From positions 85,870-149,869 of the forward strand of contig MNCI01006590.1 of the NCBI GenBank assembly GCA_015680685.1: a DNA stretch of 64,000 bases, read 5' to 3'. Source of the DNA: Gnetum montanum. Its lineage: Eukaryota; Streptophyta; Gnetopsida; Gnetales; Gnetaceae. Each line of letters opens with the position of its first letter. Position 1 is the first letter of the stretch. A program made the position numbers and the translations under genes. Below, in pieces: positions 9,941 to 20,204 of this stretch. The notes below the pieces were generated by a model. That model had not been told where the DNA came from. It did not search any database and saw only the letters and a list, made by a program, of their open reading frames with translations.

Positions 9941-10104
9941 ATGTGAAAAGGTTTGGACCAATTTGGAGCATGTAGAATAGGAGTTTTTACAAGATTTTTC
10001 TTTAATTTCTGGAATTTATGCTTGCATTCCTTAGTCTAGTCAAAGGGTACATCTTTCTTGGTTAATTTCACTAGTGGCTTAGCAATTTTGAAAAAGTTCT
10101 TAAT
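9941..10104 (-). pseudogene. RNase H to RT linker (element C)
   Basis: This matches K near 61395-61560 and continues directly from 9040 once solo LTR D is removed. It covers the linker between RT and RNase H: the F copy reads SKITKPLVELTKKGALFF in the same place. It is cut at 10104 by E, and the last five bases, TTAAT, are E's target duplication. Confidence 0.7.
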
Positions 10105-10966
10105 TGATAAGTGGTAAGATACCCCTACACTCAACCATAAGAATACGAGCGTGTATGCATGATTCGGTCAAACTTTGTAAGTGGACTAGTTATGGTATTT
10201 AGATAGTTACACATTGATCATAATTTGCTGTCTTCCCACCTAGACTAGTATTTGCTTTGTCATGTATGGTTTAGTCTAGAGTGAGGTGAATGATATGGTC
10301 CTAACTTATGCTACTCCTAAAGATGATGGAAAATAATCTCGACTTAAGCTATTAGGCAATAAAAAGTGAAATCTAAACTAGCCTATGTGTGATGAGCATC
10401 CGTCCTTAATCATCCATGTGCATCTTGGACCTCATATACTACTTCTGGGATTATCAAGCGCACATTACTTGAGCACTCCTAGATATGCTACTAGGTTACC
10501 AAGTAGTTACACTTAAATGTTCATGATTAAGTCATACTCATTTCACATTTAACAACAAGAATAGTAAATGATGATACAAAAATATAAATGAAGAAAAAAA
10601 TCAATAACAATTAACAATTGAAGTAATTAAAGTCTAAGTGAATGCTGCAATCATGGAGTAATCTCAATATTTATTGTTGATTATGTGCATGTCCAAGTAC
10701 GTCACACTTGAAGAAAGGTTCCACATAATTACAATCATCACACTGCAAGCATGCGTTAGGGAAAGAATGAAAACTAACTGAAAAATGACAAAAAGACTCT
10801 ATCCTAAGAATTACCAACTCCCCCCTTCTTATGCACCTAAATGTTGTATTTATAGGCCTACACAGGAATCATGATATTGTGTATTTGATATCATTATCTA
10901 GGCTATGATATCACGTACCTGATATTGAGGATCTAATATCGAGGCCTAGCAAATCACGATTCATCA
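10105..10966 (-). repeat. 3' LTR of element E (862 bp)
   Basis: TGATAAGTGGTAAGATACCCC to ATTCATCA, in reverse orientation. The U3 end (10870-10960) carries several GATATC/GATATT units, and a TATA lies at about 10849-10856 (TATTTATAGG read in reverse). It is clearly similar to 18379-19218 throughout. Confidence 0.92.
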
Positions 10967-10985
10967 TACCCCCATGACTGAATAA
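10967..10985 (-). promoter_or_regulatory. Polypurine tract (element E)
   Basis: In reverse it reads TTATTCAGTCATGGGGGTA, directly before the LTR's TGATG, and is nearly identical to that of A. It fixes the left LTR as the 3' LTR of a minus-strand element. Confidence 0.88.
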
Positions 10986-11151
10986 CAATTTGTCCTTGAG
11001 TTAGACAAAATGAGAATGAGTTTGATTGATTACACAGTGGATAGGTATGAGATTATTGACTAACTAGGAATTATTCATGCCACAGTGTGAGGTTGAAAAA
11101 AACAAAATTGGGACATAGACACAGAATTACAAAAGAAAAATTTGTTGGAAC

Positions 11152-13920
11152 TCATGTGATTCCTGGTAGTGGTGGCTCCTCCATGGGTCTCTTCCCCTTA
11201 TCTTATGCTCCAAGCTTTGGAAATGGATGTCTCTGAAGGATTACCTGAAGCTTTTCTTCTTCAGTCCAAGGATCCTATGTCATCTATGCTAATGCTCCAA
11301 TGTTTGATGGAGTTGACACCTCCCATGGACACAACAGTTGTAGAAACATTTGATTGGCCTTGACATACCAAGTCACACTCGTTCCTCTTCATAGGCTTTA
11401 GCTTTGTCTTTGCATTCTTGGTAGTCTGTGAGCCATCGAGCCAAATCCACCATGACATCCTTTTGTCCCTGGTAGTTGGTCTTGACCACCTCTAATTCAG
11501 AATATGCTACTTCCAATTTCTACAATGTATTCTTGTGTTCAACAAATTCTATTTCATATTTAGTGTAGGTGGTTGCTACCTACTTCTCTAATTCTATTCT
11601 TAGGCATCTTTCTATCAACATGGCTAAGTTGGCATACCGTAGGTTTGCCAACTCCATGTACTCTGTGAGATCTTGTATTTGCAGGTCTCAGCTTTTCAGT
11701 TCCGCTTGGTGGGTGATGGCATAAGTATCTAATATGGCCTGCTAATCAGTGTTCTAAGCACTGAGAGTGTTAATATGGGCTTTGGCCATATAGATTTCTT
11801 TTTCTATCACCTATTTTTACATCCCCACCTGAACTCTGAAATGCTCCTTGAGCTTTTCATGTTGCTTGGCCTCGTTCTACCATGCGTTTATTTCAATTGC
11901 CATCTTCTGGTGGATTATGCATACCTCCTTCATTAAGAGGGTTCTATTTTCTCTGGCCAAGTGATTCATATCCTAGTTGACCCTTATTAATTATTCTCAT
12001 AATTGATGAAAATTTTCTTTAAGAACATTCTTTTGTTTTTCTACTATGATCAACTGAAGATTTTCAGTGACGAGGTGTTTATTTTCTTCTTATGAGGTCT
12101 TGAGTGCTTTGACATGTGCATACATTTGAAGCATCGCAATTAGCCTTCTCTTTTTCCTTTTCCACTCTTTTATTTTCTACCAATAATTTAGTCACCTGCT
12201 CTGTCCGAAAGGATTCTAGTTGGTCTATAGGGATGAATCGAGACAGATCTGGCTATGTAACTTGTAGGGTGATGAGCTTTTCTTGGAGTCTTTTTAACTC
12301 CTCCTCTGTAGGTTTGGCCCTAACCTCTACCATGACCATCTTTTCTTTTGTAGTGATGATGTTTGATTGAGTTATTGTGACATTTTGAGGAATGTCAAAC
12401 AAGGACATCATCACTTGTCTTGTCTACAGCAACCGATCTAGAACATCCTCATGATCCGCATGAGTCATTGAGGAACCAGCCAAGGTTTGAGCATCATGTG
12501 CTCCTAAAAAATCTACCAGTGGTCCAACAAGGACATTAAATGATTCTTTGATGTGATATATAACCACTTTCGTTGCTCCTACTGCATCTTGGTGCTACAT
12601 GACCACTATTGTGGCGTCGTCATCAATTTCTAATTATACCTGAAAAGATGCAGCATTTCTAGAGATTTGTTGTGACCAGTGTGATTCCCCTTCTTTTTTT
12701 TAGATGAAAACCTCACCCCATTCATGATCAATTAAGATTACGGGTTGTACGACATCATCAATGACCCTGAAGAGAATGGCTTCATCATGGCTTTCCCAAC
12801 TGACCGATTCAGCAATGGCCTTGAGATAGCTCATCGATGGTTGATAGTCATGCGGTGGCAGTGGAGGTTGGTCTTGTTGGCCTATAGGTTGTGTTCTGGG
12901 CCCCACTTCCTATTGTTGACTAGGCCTTATGCTTGGAAGTTGGCTAGGCCCTGGTGCAATGAGCCTTACCATTTGATCTTACTTAGGCTTTAGTGTCTCA
13001 CTAGCACTTTTTCTTAGGGCTGGTGGCTTTAGTAATTCAGTAAATGAGGTGTTTTGAGCCTTTCTAGGGATGTCATTAGTGTACTCCAGAATTCCAGCAT
13101 GTCAACACAACTTCCTAATTAGGCAGGGAAAAGGCAATGTGAACTTCCCTATCTTACATTCCTCAAATTGCCTTAAAATTTCTATGAGATATAAATGGGG
13201 TAGGTTGGCATTAACCTTACCCATCAAGATGGCACTTCTTCTAGCTACATAAGTGGAAATTTTGTTCAATCCTTTTGTTGGGAAAATGTGATATGTTCCA
13301 ATTTTGAAATAAATCCTCTCTTCAAGTGTGAGCTCTCCATATGATTTATCTTCCTTACCATACATCCTTTTAAACCATATTTTGCATGCATCCACATTAG
13401 TGTGAGTGGATAGGTGAGCAACCTTGGGCCTTGTATTTAGAAGATTCAACACTTTCAAAATGGCCTTGGTAGAGAAATCAATGGAAACCCCACTATTATC
13501 AACAGGGGTGCCTTCTTCTTTGTTATGCCAAAATTGGTATGTCTCCCCCAGGTACCAATCACCACTCTTAGAGAGAACAAGCCATAGTGGAGACCCTTTA
13601 AGTTGGTCTCTAACTACCTCAGGGGAAAATTCAGTGAAAGGTCCAAAATTAAGTTCCACAATCATAGCTGCTGATGTGGACCTTTCATGAATTTCTTGAA
13701 CACATTCCGAAGACAACGTGAGATGTTGTTCCTATTCAGGTGCCCTACTATCTCCACCTTCAACATGCTTCAATTGTGTAGTGACAGGAGGTTCTTGATG
13801 AATGCTGGATGATTGTGCTTCCTACTCTACATGCTCTTCAGGAGGCACTTGGCCTCTGCCTCTCCTTGTTCATTTGGATGCACCCTGAGAGGGTCCTCAT
13901 TGTCCTCTTTTAGGGGCCAT
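11152..13920 (-). pseudogene. ORF3, env-position protein of about 920 codons (element E)
   Basis: It starts at ATGGCCCC (13918-13920), directly after TTGTAG, and ends near EEPPLPGIT-stop (11152). The best open part is 13102-13716, with LNFGPFTEFSPEVVRD, GDWYLGETYQFWHNKEEG, ELTLEERIYFKIGTYHIF, ARRSAILMGKVNANLPHLY and LPFPCLIRKLCWHAG. That last pattern (a run of allowed residents, then F-P-LI-LC) resembles the plant-transposon domain found in Athila ORFs (PF20167 type, from memory). The C-terminal half is Glu/Lys/Gln-rich with LANLRYANLAMLI, consistent with coiled coil. No signal peptide or transmembrane span is seen, so a classical Env is not supported. Several stops break the frame, especially in the C-terminal half. 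Confidence 0.75.
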
Positions 13921-14233
13921 CTACAATTACATGGGACTGATTATCAGTAAGACTATTTACAAAATTAGATTAATAGCTTACTCCTTGCCCTTAATATATT
14001 CGTTTCTTGCTTAGTGTGATTCAAAGTTAGAGATTTCATAAAAATCCCCCTAAAGGTTTTGATATTGGGCCCTAATTTAGTTAGGTGACTCCACAGAATA
14101 ATTTTCATGGTCTAGGTAAAGAAATAAAATTAATTTGGAAACCATTTTTAGCATTTTTGAGGTCACTTACCCTTGATAATATCCTTTGGGAAATGATGAA
14201 TTTTGAAAAAACTACGTGCGACTTGAAGCATAC
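13921..14233 (-). promoter_or_regulatory. Possible intron before ORF3 (element E)
   Basis: CATGTAATTGTAG ends one base before the ORF3 ATG, in the acceptor position seen in all five copies. The donor is less certain: GGG|GTATGC (14233) matches the F donor by sequence, but by alignment the equivalent is GTGTTTAAC about 25 bases upstream. A PPT-like CTTAGACATGGGGGAAGGG lies at 14233-14252. Confidence 0.35.
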
Positions 14234-14382
14234 CCTTCCCCCATGTCTAAGTTAAACACTCCAAGTTTAAGGAAGTTCGATCGAAATGAGAATTAGAGCA
14301 TTAATGAGCAAGTTATGAATGTTTGAATGATAGGTGCACAAGCTAGAAAATTCGTGGAAGAAAATTTCAAATCCCCTCGTAT

Positions 14383-14433
14383 NNNNNNNNNNNNNNNNNN
14401 NNNNNNNNNNNNNNGGGGGGGGGGGGGGGGGGG
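14383..14433. other. Assembly gap (32 N) followed by a 19-base G run
   Basis: 32 N at 14383-14414 abut 19 G at 14415-14433. H has about 40 ordinary bases here ending GCATGGGGGCTCC (near 23147), so the G run is probably a sequencing or gap-filling artefact around a real short G tract. Confidence 0.8.
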
Positions 14434-14520
14434 ACACCAGATATATAGTATTTATAGATGCAATATTGTGTACCCGATAGCGTGGACTCGATATTAGGTA
14501 CCTAATATCGTGTCCTTTTG
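14434..14520 (-). promoter_or_regulatory. Internal U3-like promoter block (element E)
   Basis: Read in reverse it carries CGATATTAGGTACCTAATATCG-type dyads (14485-14510), ACTCGATATT and ATCGGGTAC, then CTATAAATACTATATA (about 14440-14456). GATATC units followed by CTATAAATA is the layout of this element's own LTR U3. It lies about 520 bases before the ORF3 ATG on the coding strand, in the same place as in H, F and K. Confidence 0.6.
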
Positions 14521-15926
14521 AAAGTAGGGTACTTGGAAAAATTAATGAATTTTCAAATTTTCAAGGTAAAAAATGAAGGATTTAAGGTTAAATTGAAAGA
14601 TCTACGATAATGTTGAAGAGACCTAAAGGCATCGAAAGTGTAATGAAGTGGAATTGGACAATGAAATTCATGGAGAGGATGAGGAAAAAGGACATGTTGT
14701 GGTGCATGGGAATGTTCGAATTTAAGATGATGATAAAGGAAAAGATAATTGTAGCAATGCAATACTTGGAGGGTGTAAGATGATGTGGAAATGTGTAAAG
14801 AGTGCAAATTACAAAAGTTATGTAAGTGGGTCCTCCCCAAAGCAGGTTCCTACCTATCATGCCCTTACATAACCACACCTAAAAATGTCCGTAGACACTA
14901 AAAGGGTTAAATGCAATCCACACTAGTTCCACAAAACACACACATGTAGATACCACTATGATGAGGTATGAATTCGATGCTACACAAGACACAGGTCAAA
15001 AATACATGAACAACAAGATGAGATGAATCATGGAAGGGATTGTAGAGATCGATACATGAGGTAACTAACCCTAGGTACAATGAATCTTGAGTGTAGGGTG
15101 TGATTAATGTGTCATTAGCCTATTGCTCCAAAATCAAGACCAAGTCCATTCCTATGATTAGTGACTTCGCATTGTTTCATCCAATGATGGACAACCATAA
15201 CAACACCATGATAGTAAGGAGTACGATCACTAGGCATTTTGTCCAAGGGAGGAGTGATTTGGAATTTCTCTATGGCACATTTTTTTCTTGATCTTTTCTT
15301 TGTTTTTTTCTTATTTTTTTCTAGCCACTTTGGCACTTTGTTCTTTTCAACAGTGAATCACAGAAGCCGCCAACCTTTAGGCATGGGTGCATGTCTTTCC
15401 AGTGGAACCTGCAGAACAACATTGAATTTCTTTATTGAGTGCCTTTATTATTCTTACTCCGATTTTTTGTTAGATCTACAAGGATCTTAGTGCAACCAAG
15501 CTGCATGATAGCACCTATGGATGTCACCAAAGAGAATCCACAAGTCCCCTTGATGTCACACCTTGGCCATTCCCTCTTAGTCCATCATTCTTCACTCTAG
15601 ATATAATGAGCAGAAAATTACTTTAAGTTTTAATGATGTCAATAATATCATTGTACCCAGAGTAGAACCTCTTATTAATAGAGTGGATGGGCAAATGTTG
15701 TGGGCTCACTGTTCAAATAATTAATCACCTGAGACTTGATAGCATAGGGCAACACCTTGACCGAAAAGTCACATGAGTATTTTATTCATTGATGAGATTA
15801 CCCTCAAAAAGATAAAACAACAAATTGAAAATGAATAATTGGAAAAATAAAAAAAATGTAAAAACAAAAAATTGTAAAATCAAAGAAAAGGAAAAATTTC
15901 TACTAATTCTACTTGTTAGAATGAAG
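14521..15926 (-). other. Conserved non-coding 3' region (element E)
   Basis: It holds the block read in reverse as CCTGCTTTGGGGAGGACCC (about 14830), shared with A, F, H, J and K. A 15160-15590 block is almost collinear with H 37810-38210. Homologous positions in H are where F inserted. No conserved ORF; an A-rich stretch lies at 15830-15895. Confidence 0.6.
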
Positions 15927-18245
15927 GATATCACCCATAACTAAACTTTTGATCATGTTGAGAATTAATAAATGGAAGGTTTGGATCCATGCATGTTGGA
16001 AATATTGGGATCTGGTCATATTGAAACCACTGGGTATCTTTTGATGTGGTGGTTAGAATGTACCCAAATTGGGGTTCACACACTTGCTTAAATTAGGCAT
16101 AGTGGGGCACATTATAAGATGTGGTCATGTGATAAGGAGTTGACCCACTATGGCACCAGTGATTATAAGATGGTATGCAAGGATCAATATGTCTTCCTAT
16201 GTCGTTATGTTCATTAAGCCGCATGGTGGTTGGATCGTTAATTGATGGCCTGGATAAAGTAAGAGGAGGTGTTGAGTTCAAGGAGGAAGACGAATCATAG
16301 CGTTGAACTTGTGCTGAGTTGGAGGATGCAATGGTTTTGGAATCATGCTATCTCTTTCCATAATCATGCCTAAAGAAAGAACACTTTCGATGTTGTGGAG
16401 AACCTCCACTATTGTTGACAGTAGCAGCACAAGAAATGTTTGTGGGTTGGTGCTGTGGTGCAAAACCTTCTAGCACAACTAGTGGCAATGTAGAAGGAGG
16501 TGAATGATGAGAATATTGAGAGTGAGGAGAAGTGCAAGGAACATGAGGTGGTGATCTTGTTAGAGAGGACATGGATTGAGAGTACTCAAGAGAATGATAA
16601 CAATGTGGTGGAATATAGGATGCTGACATAGTTGGGGAAACATGATGTTGAACATAATAAGTGCTTGGGTTTGGATGGTATGAAGGGTGTGACCAATTTG
16701 ACAGTGGCCTCTCCCACAACTAAGGTTTTTGCCACTATGGTTGAACTTGGTATTTCTGTACAAAATTTGGATGTAACATTCCTCCCCAATGCTCATGTAA
16801 ATGTGACAAGATTGGGCATTGGCCTTTGGGGTGATCGTACAGACAAACGTCACATTGATACGGGTGGTTTGCAGTTGAGCCCTTATCCTTATTTCCTTCA
16901 ACCATTCTTTTCGATTGTTGCATGGTGTCCTATCCTGTTTCTTAGTTTGGCATGGTTCCACCTCTAATAATGTTGGCATATTCTCCACATTTTTCCTATA
17001 CCCATTCCGTTATCTTATTGATCTTTGCCTTAATTTCATCCAGTGATTGTAGTATTGGCAAAGATGATTCCACCTCCTTGAGGTGAGTTGATTTCTCCTC
17101 TATATGATCATGGACCTTTGCTATTTTGAGATTTTGGTCTTGTTGAGAGCTTTTAACATTCTCCCATTTAGCTATTTCTCCTTCTTATTTTGCTACTCGC
17201 TTATAAAGCTCTTGGAATTGGTGGGTTCGTAGCTCATATAGTTGACCTGGGGCATACATCCCTAAGGTCTCTCTTGTTTTATTATGACGCCCATCCATGA
17301 TGTGATACATTAGCCTTTCCTCAGAGAACCCATGGCCTGGGCAACTGTTTAACAATGAATAGTATCTTTCTAAGGCCATGTCAAAGGGTTTATGTTGCCC
17401 TTGTTTCCACTCTTGGAATTGTCTCCTCAAGGCTGATACTCTTGCATAGGTTTTATATCTTTCACTAAAGAGTTCTACCATTTTCGGCCAACATCAAATT
17501 GATTTTGGTTTTAAAGACCTATATCATAATTTTGCTTGTTCAACGAGTGTCATAGGAAAGAGCTTAAGTCTTTACCATCCATTATCAATGTTGTTCCATG
17601 CACAGGCATCGTAGAAGGCTTGTAAATGATGTTGTGGATCTAAATCATAGCCTCCTAAAAACTTGGAAAAGTTATTTAAGTCAAGCCTAGGTAGATTGCT
17701 TTCCTTGTGATGCTTGTGGGATATTTGAATAGGCTCTTGTATATGCATTAGGCTCTTAATGACTAGTAGTAATTCATCGTTACTAGGTAGGTTATGAATT
17801 TGTGAGTTGGGATGATGTTGTCTTTGTTTATGTTGACATTCCTAACTTTGTGTGTGGGCTCAATTTTTATTTCTACATCGACCCCTTGAGAGATGATCAT
17901 CCATGTCATGACCTAATGTCAAGGAGTAGAGGAAGAGAAAGAACTAGAAGACTCATCATGACTTTTGTAAGTCTTCCAATCATCCTTGGATAAATTCCTA
18001 TTAACCATTGAGAAGGTCCTAGGCCTTACGAGCCCTCTCATTCTATGGGATGTCCCATCCTTACTAAAGGTGTTAGAGTTGGATGACAAGAGTCCTTGAG
18101 TACTATTGGGGTGCTGATAAACATAGGAGACCCCTGCATAAGATTGAGTACTCCAAACTTCATCTTCATCATCATATATTTCGTTGGTTCTCCAATGAAT
18201 TGCCTCACTAGTTGTTGCGCTATCATAGTCTTGTGAGAGAGACAT
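15927..18245 (-). pseudogene. gag (element E)
   Basis: It starts at MSLSQ (ATG 18243-18245). The acidic N-terminal part runs to 17919. The capsid-type core (about 17720-17185) has MVELFSERYKTYARVSALR, EWKQGQHKPFDMALERYYSL, HIMDGRHNKTRETL and LYELRTHQFQEL, the retrotransposon gag pattern. A zinc knuckle C-x2-C-x3-H-x4-C (CDVCLYDHPKGQC) is at 16816-16854. A Pro/Ser/His-rich tail follows to about 16090, ending near a PPT-like stub. The knuckle spacing is the one typical of Athila/Tat gag. Frameshifts and stops break it; the core shows no disabling change that I can see. Confidence 0.85.
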
Positions 18246-18360
18246 TGTTTGTGAATTGTGTGTGACTTGTTTGCAATTACTTTCTTTCTAAAAGATATAT
18301 CATCAAGGCTTCATTACAGTGATCTTGGATGATGTAACTAATCTAAATAACTAGCACTAT

Positions 18361-18377
18361 CCCCGACAATGGTGCCA
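18361..18377 (-). promoter_or_regulatory. Primer binding site, tRNA-Asp type (element E)
   Basis: In reverse TGGCACCATTGTCGGGG, one base from the LTR. It differs from the Asp form used by Athila elements (TGGCGCCGTTGCCGGGG) at three places, all transitions at CpG sites. Confidence 0.85.
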
Positions 18378-18378
18378 A

Positions 18379-19218
18379 TGATGAGTGGTAAGATGCCCCT
18401 ACACTCAACTATATGAATACGAGCATGTATGCACAATCTGGTCAAACTCTATAGATGGACTAGTTGTGGTATCTAGATAGTTACATGTTGATCACAGTTC
18501 GCTATCTTCCCACCTAGACTAGTATTTTCTTTGTCACGTATGGTTTAGTCTAGAGTGAGGTGAATGATGGGGTCCTAACTTATGCTACTCCTAGAGACGA
18601 TGTAAAATAATCTCGACTTAAGCTATTAGGTAATAAAAAGTGAAATCTAAACTAGCCTAAGTGCAATGAGCATCCATCCTTAATCATCTATGTGCATCTT
18701 AGACCTTGTGTACTACTTCTGGGATTACCAAGCGCACATTACTTGAGCACTCCTAGATACACTACTAGGTTACCAAGTAGTTATACTTAAATGTTCGTGA
18801 TTAAGCTGTACTCATTCCACATTTAACAGCAGGAATAGTAAATGATGATACAGAAATATAAATGAAGAAAACAATAAATATCAATTAACAATTGAAGTAA
18901 TTGAAGGCTAAGTGAATGCTACAATCATGGAGTAATCTTGATCTTTATTGCTAATCATGTGTGTGTCCAAGTACATCACACTTGAATAAAGGTTTTGTAT
19001 AATTACAATCATCACATTGTGGGCATGCACTAGGGAAAGAATGAAAACTAACTAAAAAAATGACAAAAAGACTCTATCTTAAGAATTGCCAACTCCCCCC
19101 TTCATGTGTGCCCATAGGAATCACAATATCATGTATTCGATATTGTTATCCAAGCTACGATATCGGGTACTCGATATCGAGGATCTGATATTGGGACCTG
19201 GCAAATCACAATTCATCA
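18379..19218 (-). repeat. 5' LTR of element E (840 bp)
   Basis: TGATGAGTGGTAAGATGCCCC to ATTCATCA in reverse orientation. The U3 end (19125-19205) carries several GATATC-type units, for example GGGTACTCGATATCGAGG. It aligns along its length with 10105-10966. TTAAT at 19219 closes the insertion. Confidence 0.92.
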
Positions 19219-19871
19219 TTAATGAATTTCCAATAGTAACCAATGTGTCCAAAGAATGATCTTACATCTTTTACCATTTCAACTTATTTGGTGATTTCTT
19301 AGATAAACCATATCTTCTCCATGTTTACCTTGAACCCCTTTTCTAATATTTGGCATCCCAAGACTATGCCTTCTTGGACTATTAGATGGATCTTCTACCA
19401 ATTAAGTTGTAAATTAGTCTCCATGTAATATTTTAGCACTTTCTCAAGATGGTCTAAAGCTTGCTCAAAATTGGCACCATAAGTGGAGAAGTCATCCATG
19501 AAGACCTCCACACTACTACCAATTTCCTACTAAAAAATGTTAAGCACTAGGCATTGGAAAGTAATAGGGGCATTACATAGGCCAAAAGATATCTTTTTAT
19601 ATGCAAAAGTCTCCTAGGGACTTGTGAAGGTAGTTTTGGCCTAGTTCTGTAGTCCTATCTAGATTTGGTTATAGCCACTATAACCATTCAAAAAATTGTT
19701 GTAGTCATATCCTTCAATAGTTTCTAGTAGATAGTCCACAAATCTCAATGAAAAATCATCTTTGAAGCTTGTCATATTCAATAGCCTGTAGTCTATGCAA
19801 ACCCTTCATTTACCTTCTTTCTTTGATACAATGACAAGTCCTGGGAAGGTGCCTTCAATGGCTTGATGATT
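19219..19871 (-). pseudogene. Reverse transcriptase (element C)
   Basis: Read in reverse, the active site VEVFMDDFST is encoded around 19485-19510 (FMDD at 19491-19502). Upstream come the MPFGLCNAP-like, SGYNQIQI-like and KKEGK-like regions that match F and K. It continues RNase H across E and D once these are removed. At about 19872 the RT stops and a piece of H's LTR begins, so the RT N-terminus, protease and gag end of C (about 1.5 kb by comparison with K) are lost. Several stops. Confidence 0.8.
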
Positions 19872-20023
19872 CCTCTTGATTCCTCCCCATCTGCTTGAGT
19901 GCTATATTTATAGGCTAATACAAGAATCATGATATTGTGTATACGATATCGTATCTAGGCTACGATATCATGTACTTGATACCATATACCCAATATCGGG
20001 GCCTAGCAAATCGCGATTCATCA
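19872..20023 (-). repeat. 3' LTR of element H, U3 remnant only
   Basis: About 152 bases: TCCTCCCCATCTGCTTGAGT, a TATA (CTATATTTATAGG near 19911), then GATATC units and CATCA at 20019-20023. It matches 41770-41920 of the 5' LTR. About 725 bases of LTR are missing; the left edge lies within about ten bases of 19872. Confidence 0.8.
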
Positions 20024-20040
20024 TACCTCCACAACTGAAT
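20024..20040 (-). promoter_or_regulatory. Polypurine tract (element H)
   Basis: In reverse ATTCAGTTGTGGAGGTA, directly next to the LTR remnant; one A interrupts the G run. Confidence 0.8.
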
Positions 20041-20204
20041 AAAAACTCGTCCTCGAGTCAAAAAAAATGAGAAATAAGTTCATTTGATTACACAATGGAT
20101 AGGTATGGGATTATTGAATGGCTATGGATTATTTCATGCTGCAGTGTGGGACTAGAAAAAATAAAATCTAGACATGAATCACAAAATACAAAATTTTTCA
20201 AAAC

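Larger units (their letters stand above)
10105..19218 (-). mobile_element. Element E: complete pol-less Athila-like element
   Basis: It is 9.1 kb, minus strand, with 3' LTR 10105-10966, 5' LTR 18379-19218, an Asp-type PBS, a PPT and a TTAAT duplication (10100-10104, 19219-19223). It encodes gag and ORF3 only. Where protease to integrase should be, gag's end joins a PPT-like stub (15927-15948) and the conserved 3' region. H has the same arrangement, so this is a lineage, not a private deletion. It depended on pol from relatives such as F or K (inference). Confidence 0.92.

Noticed and set aside
11152-13920. ORF3 as a retroviral-type envelope
   Set aside because: No signal peptide, no furin site, no C-terminal transmembrane span in any copy; position alone is not enough.
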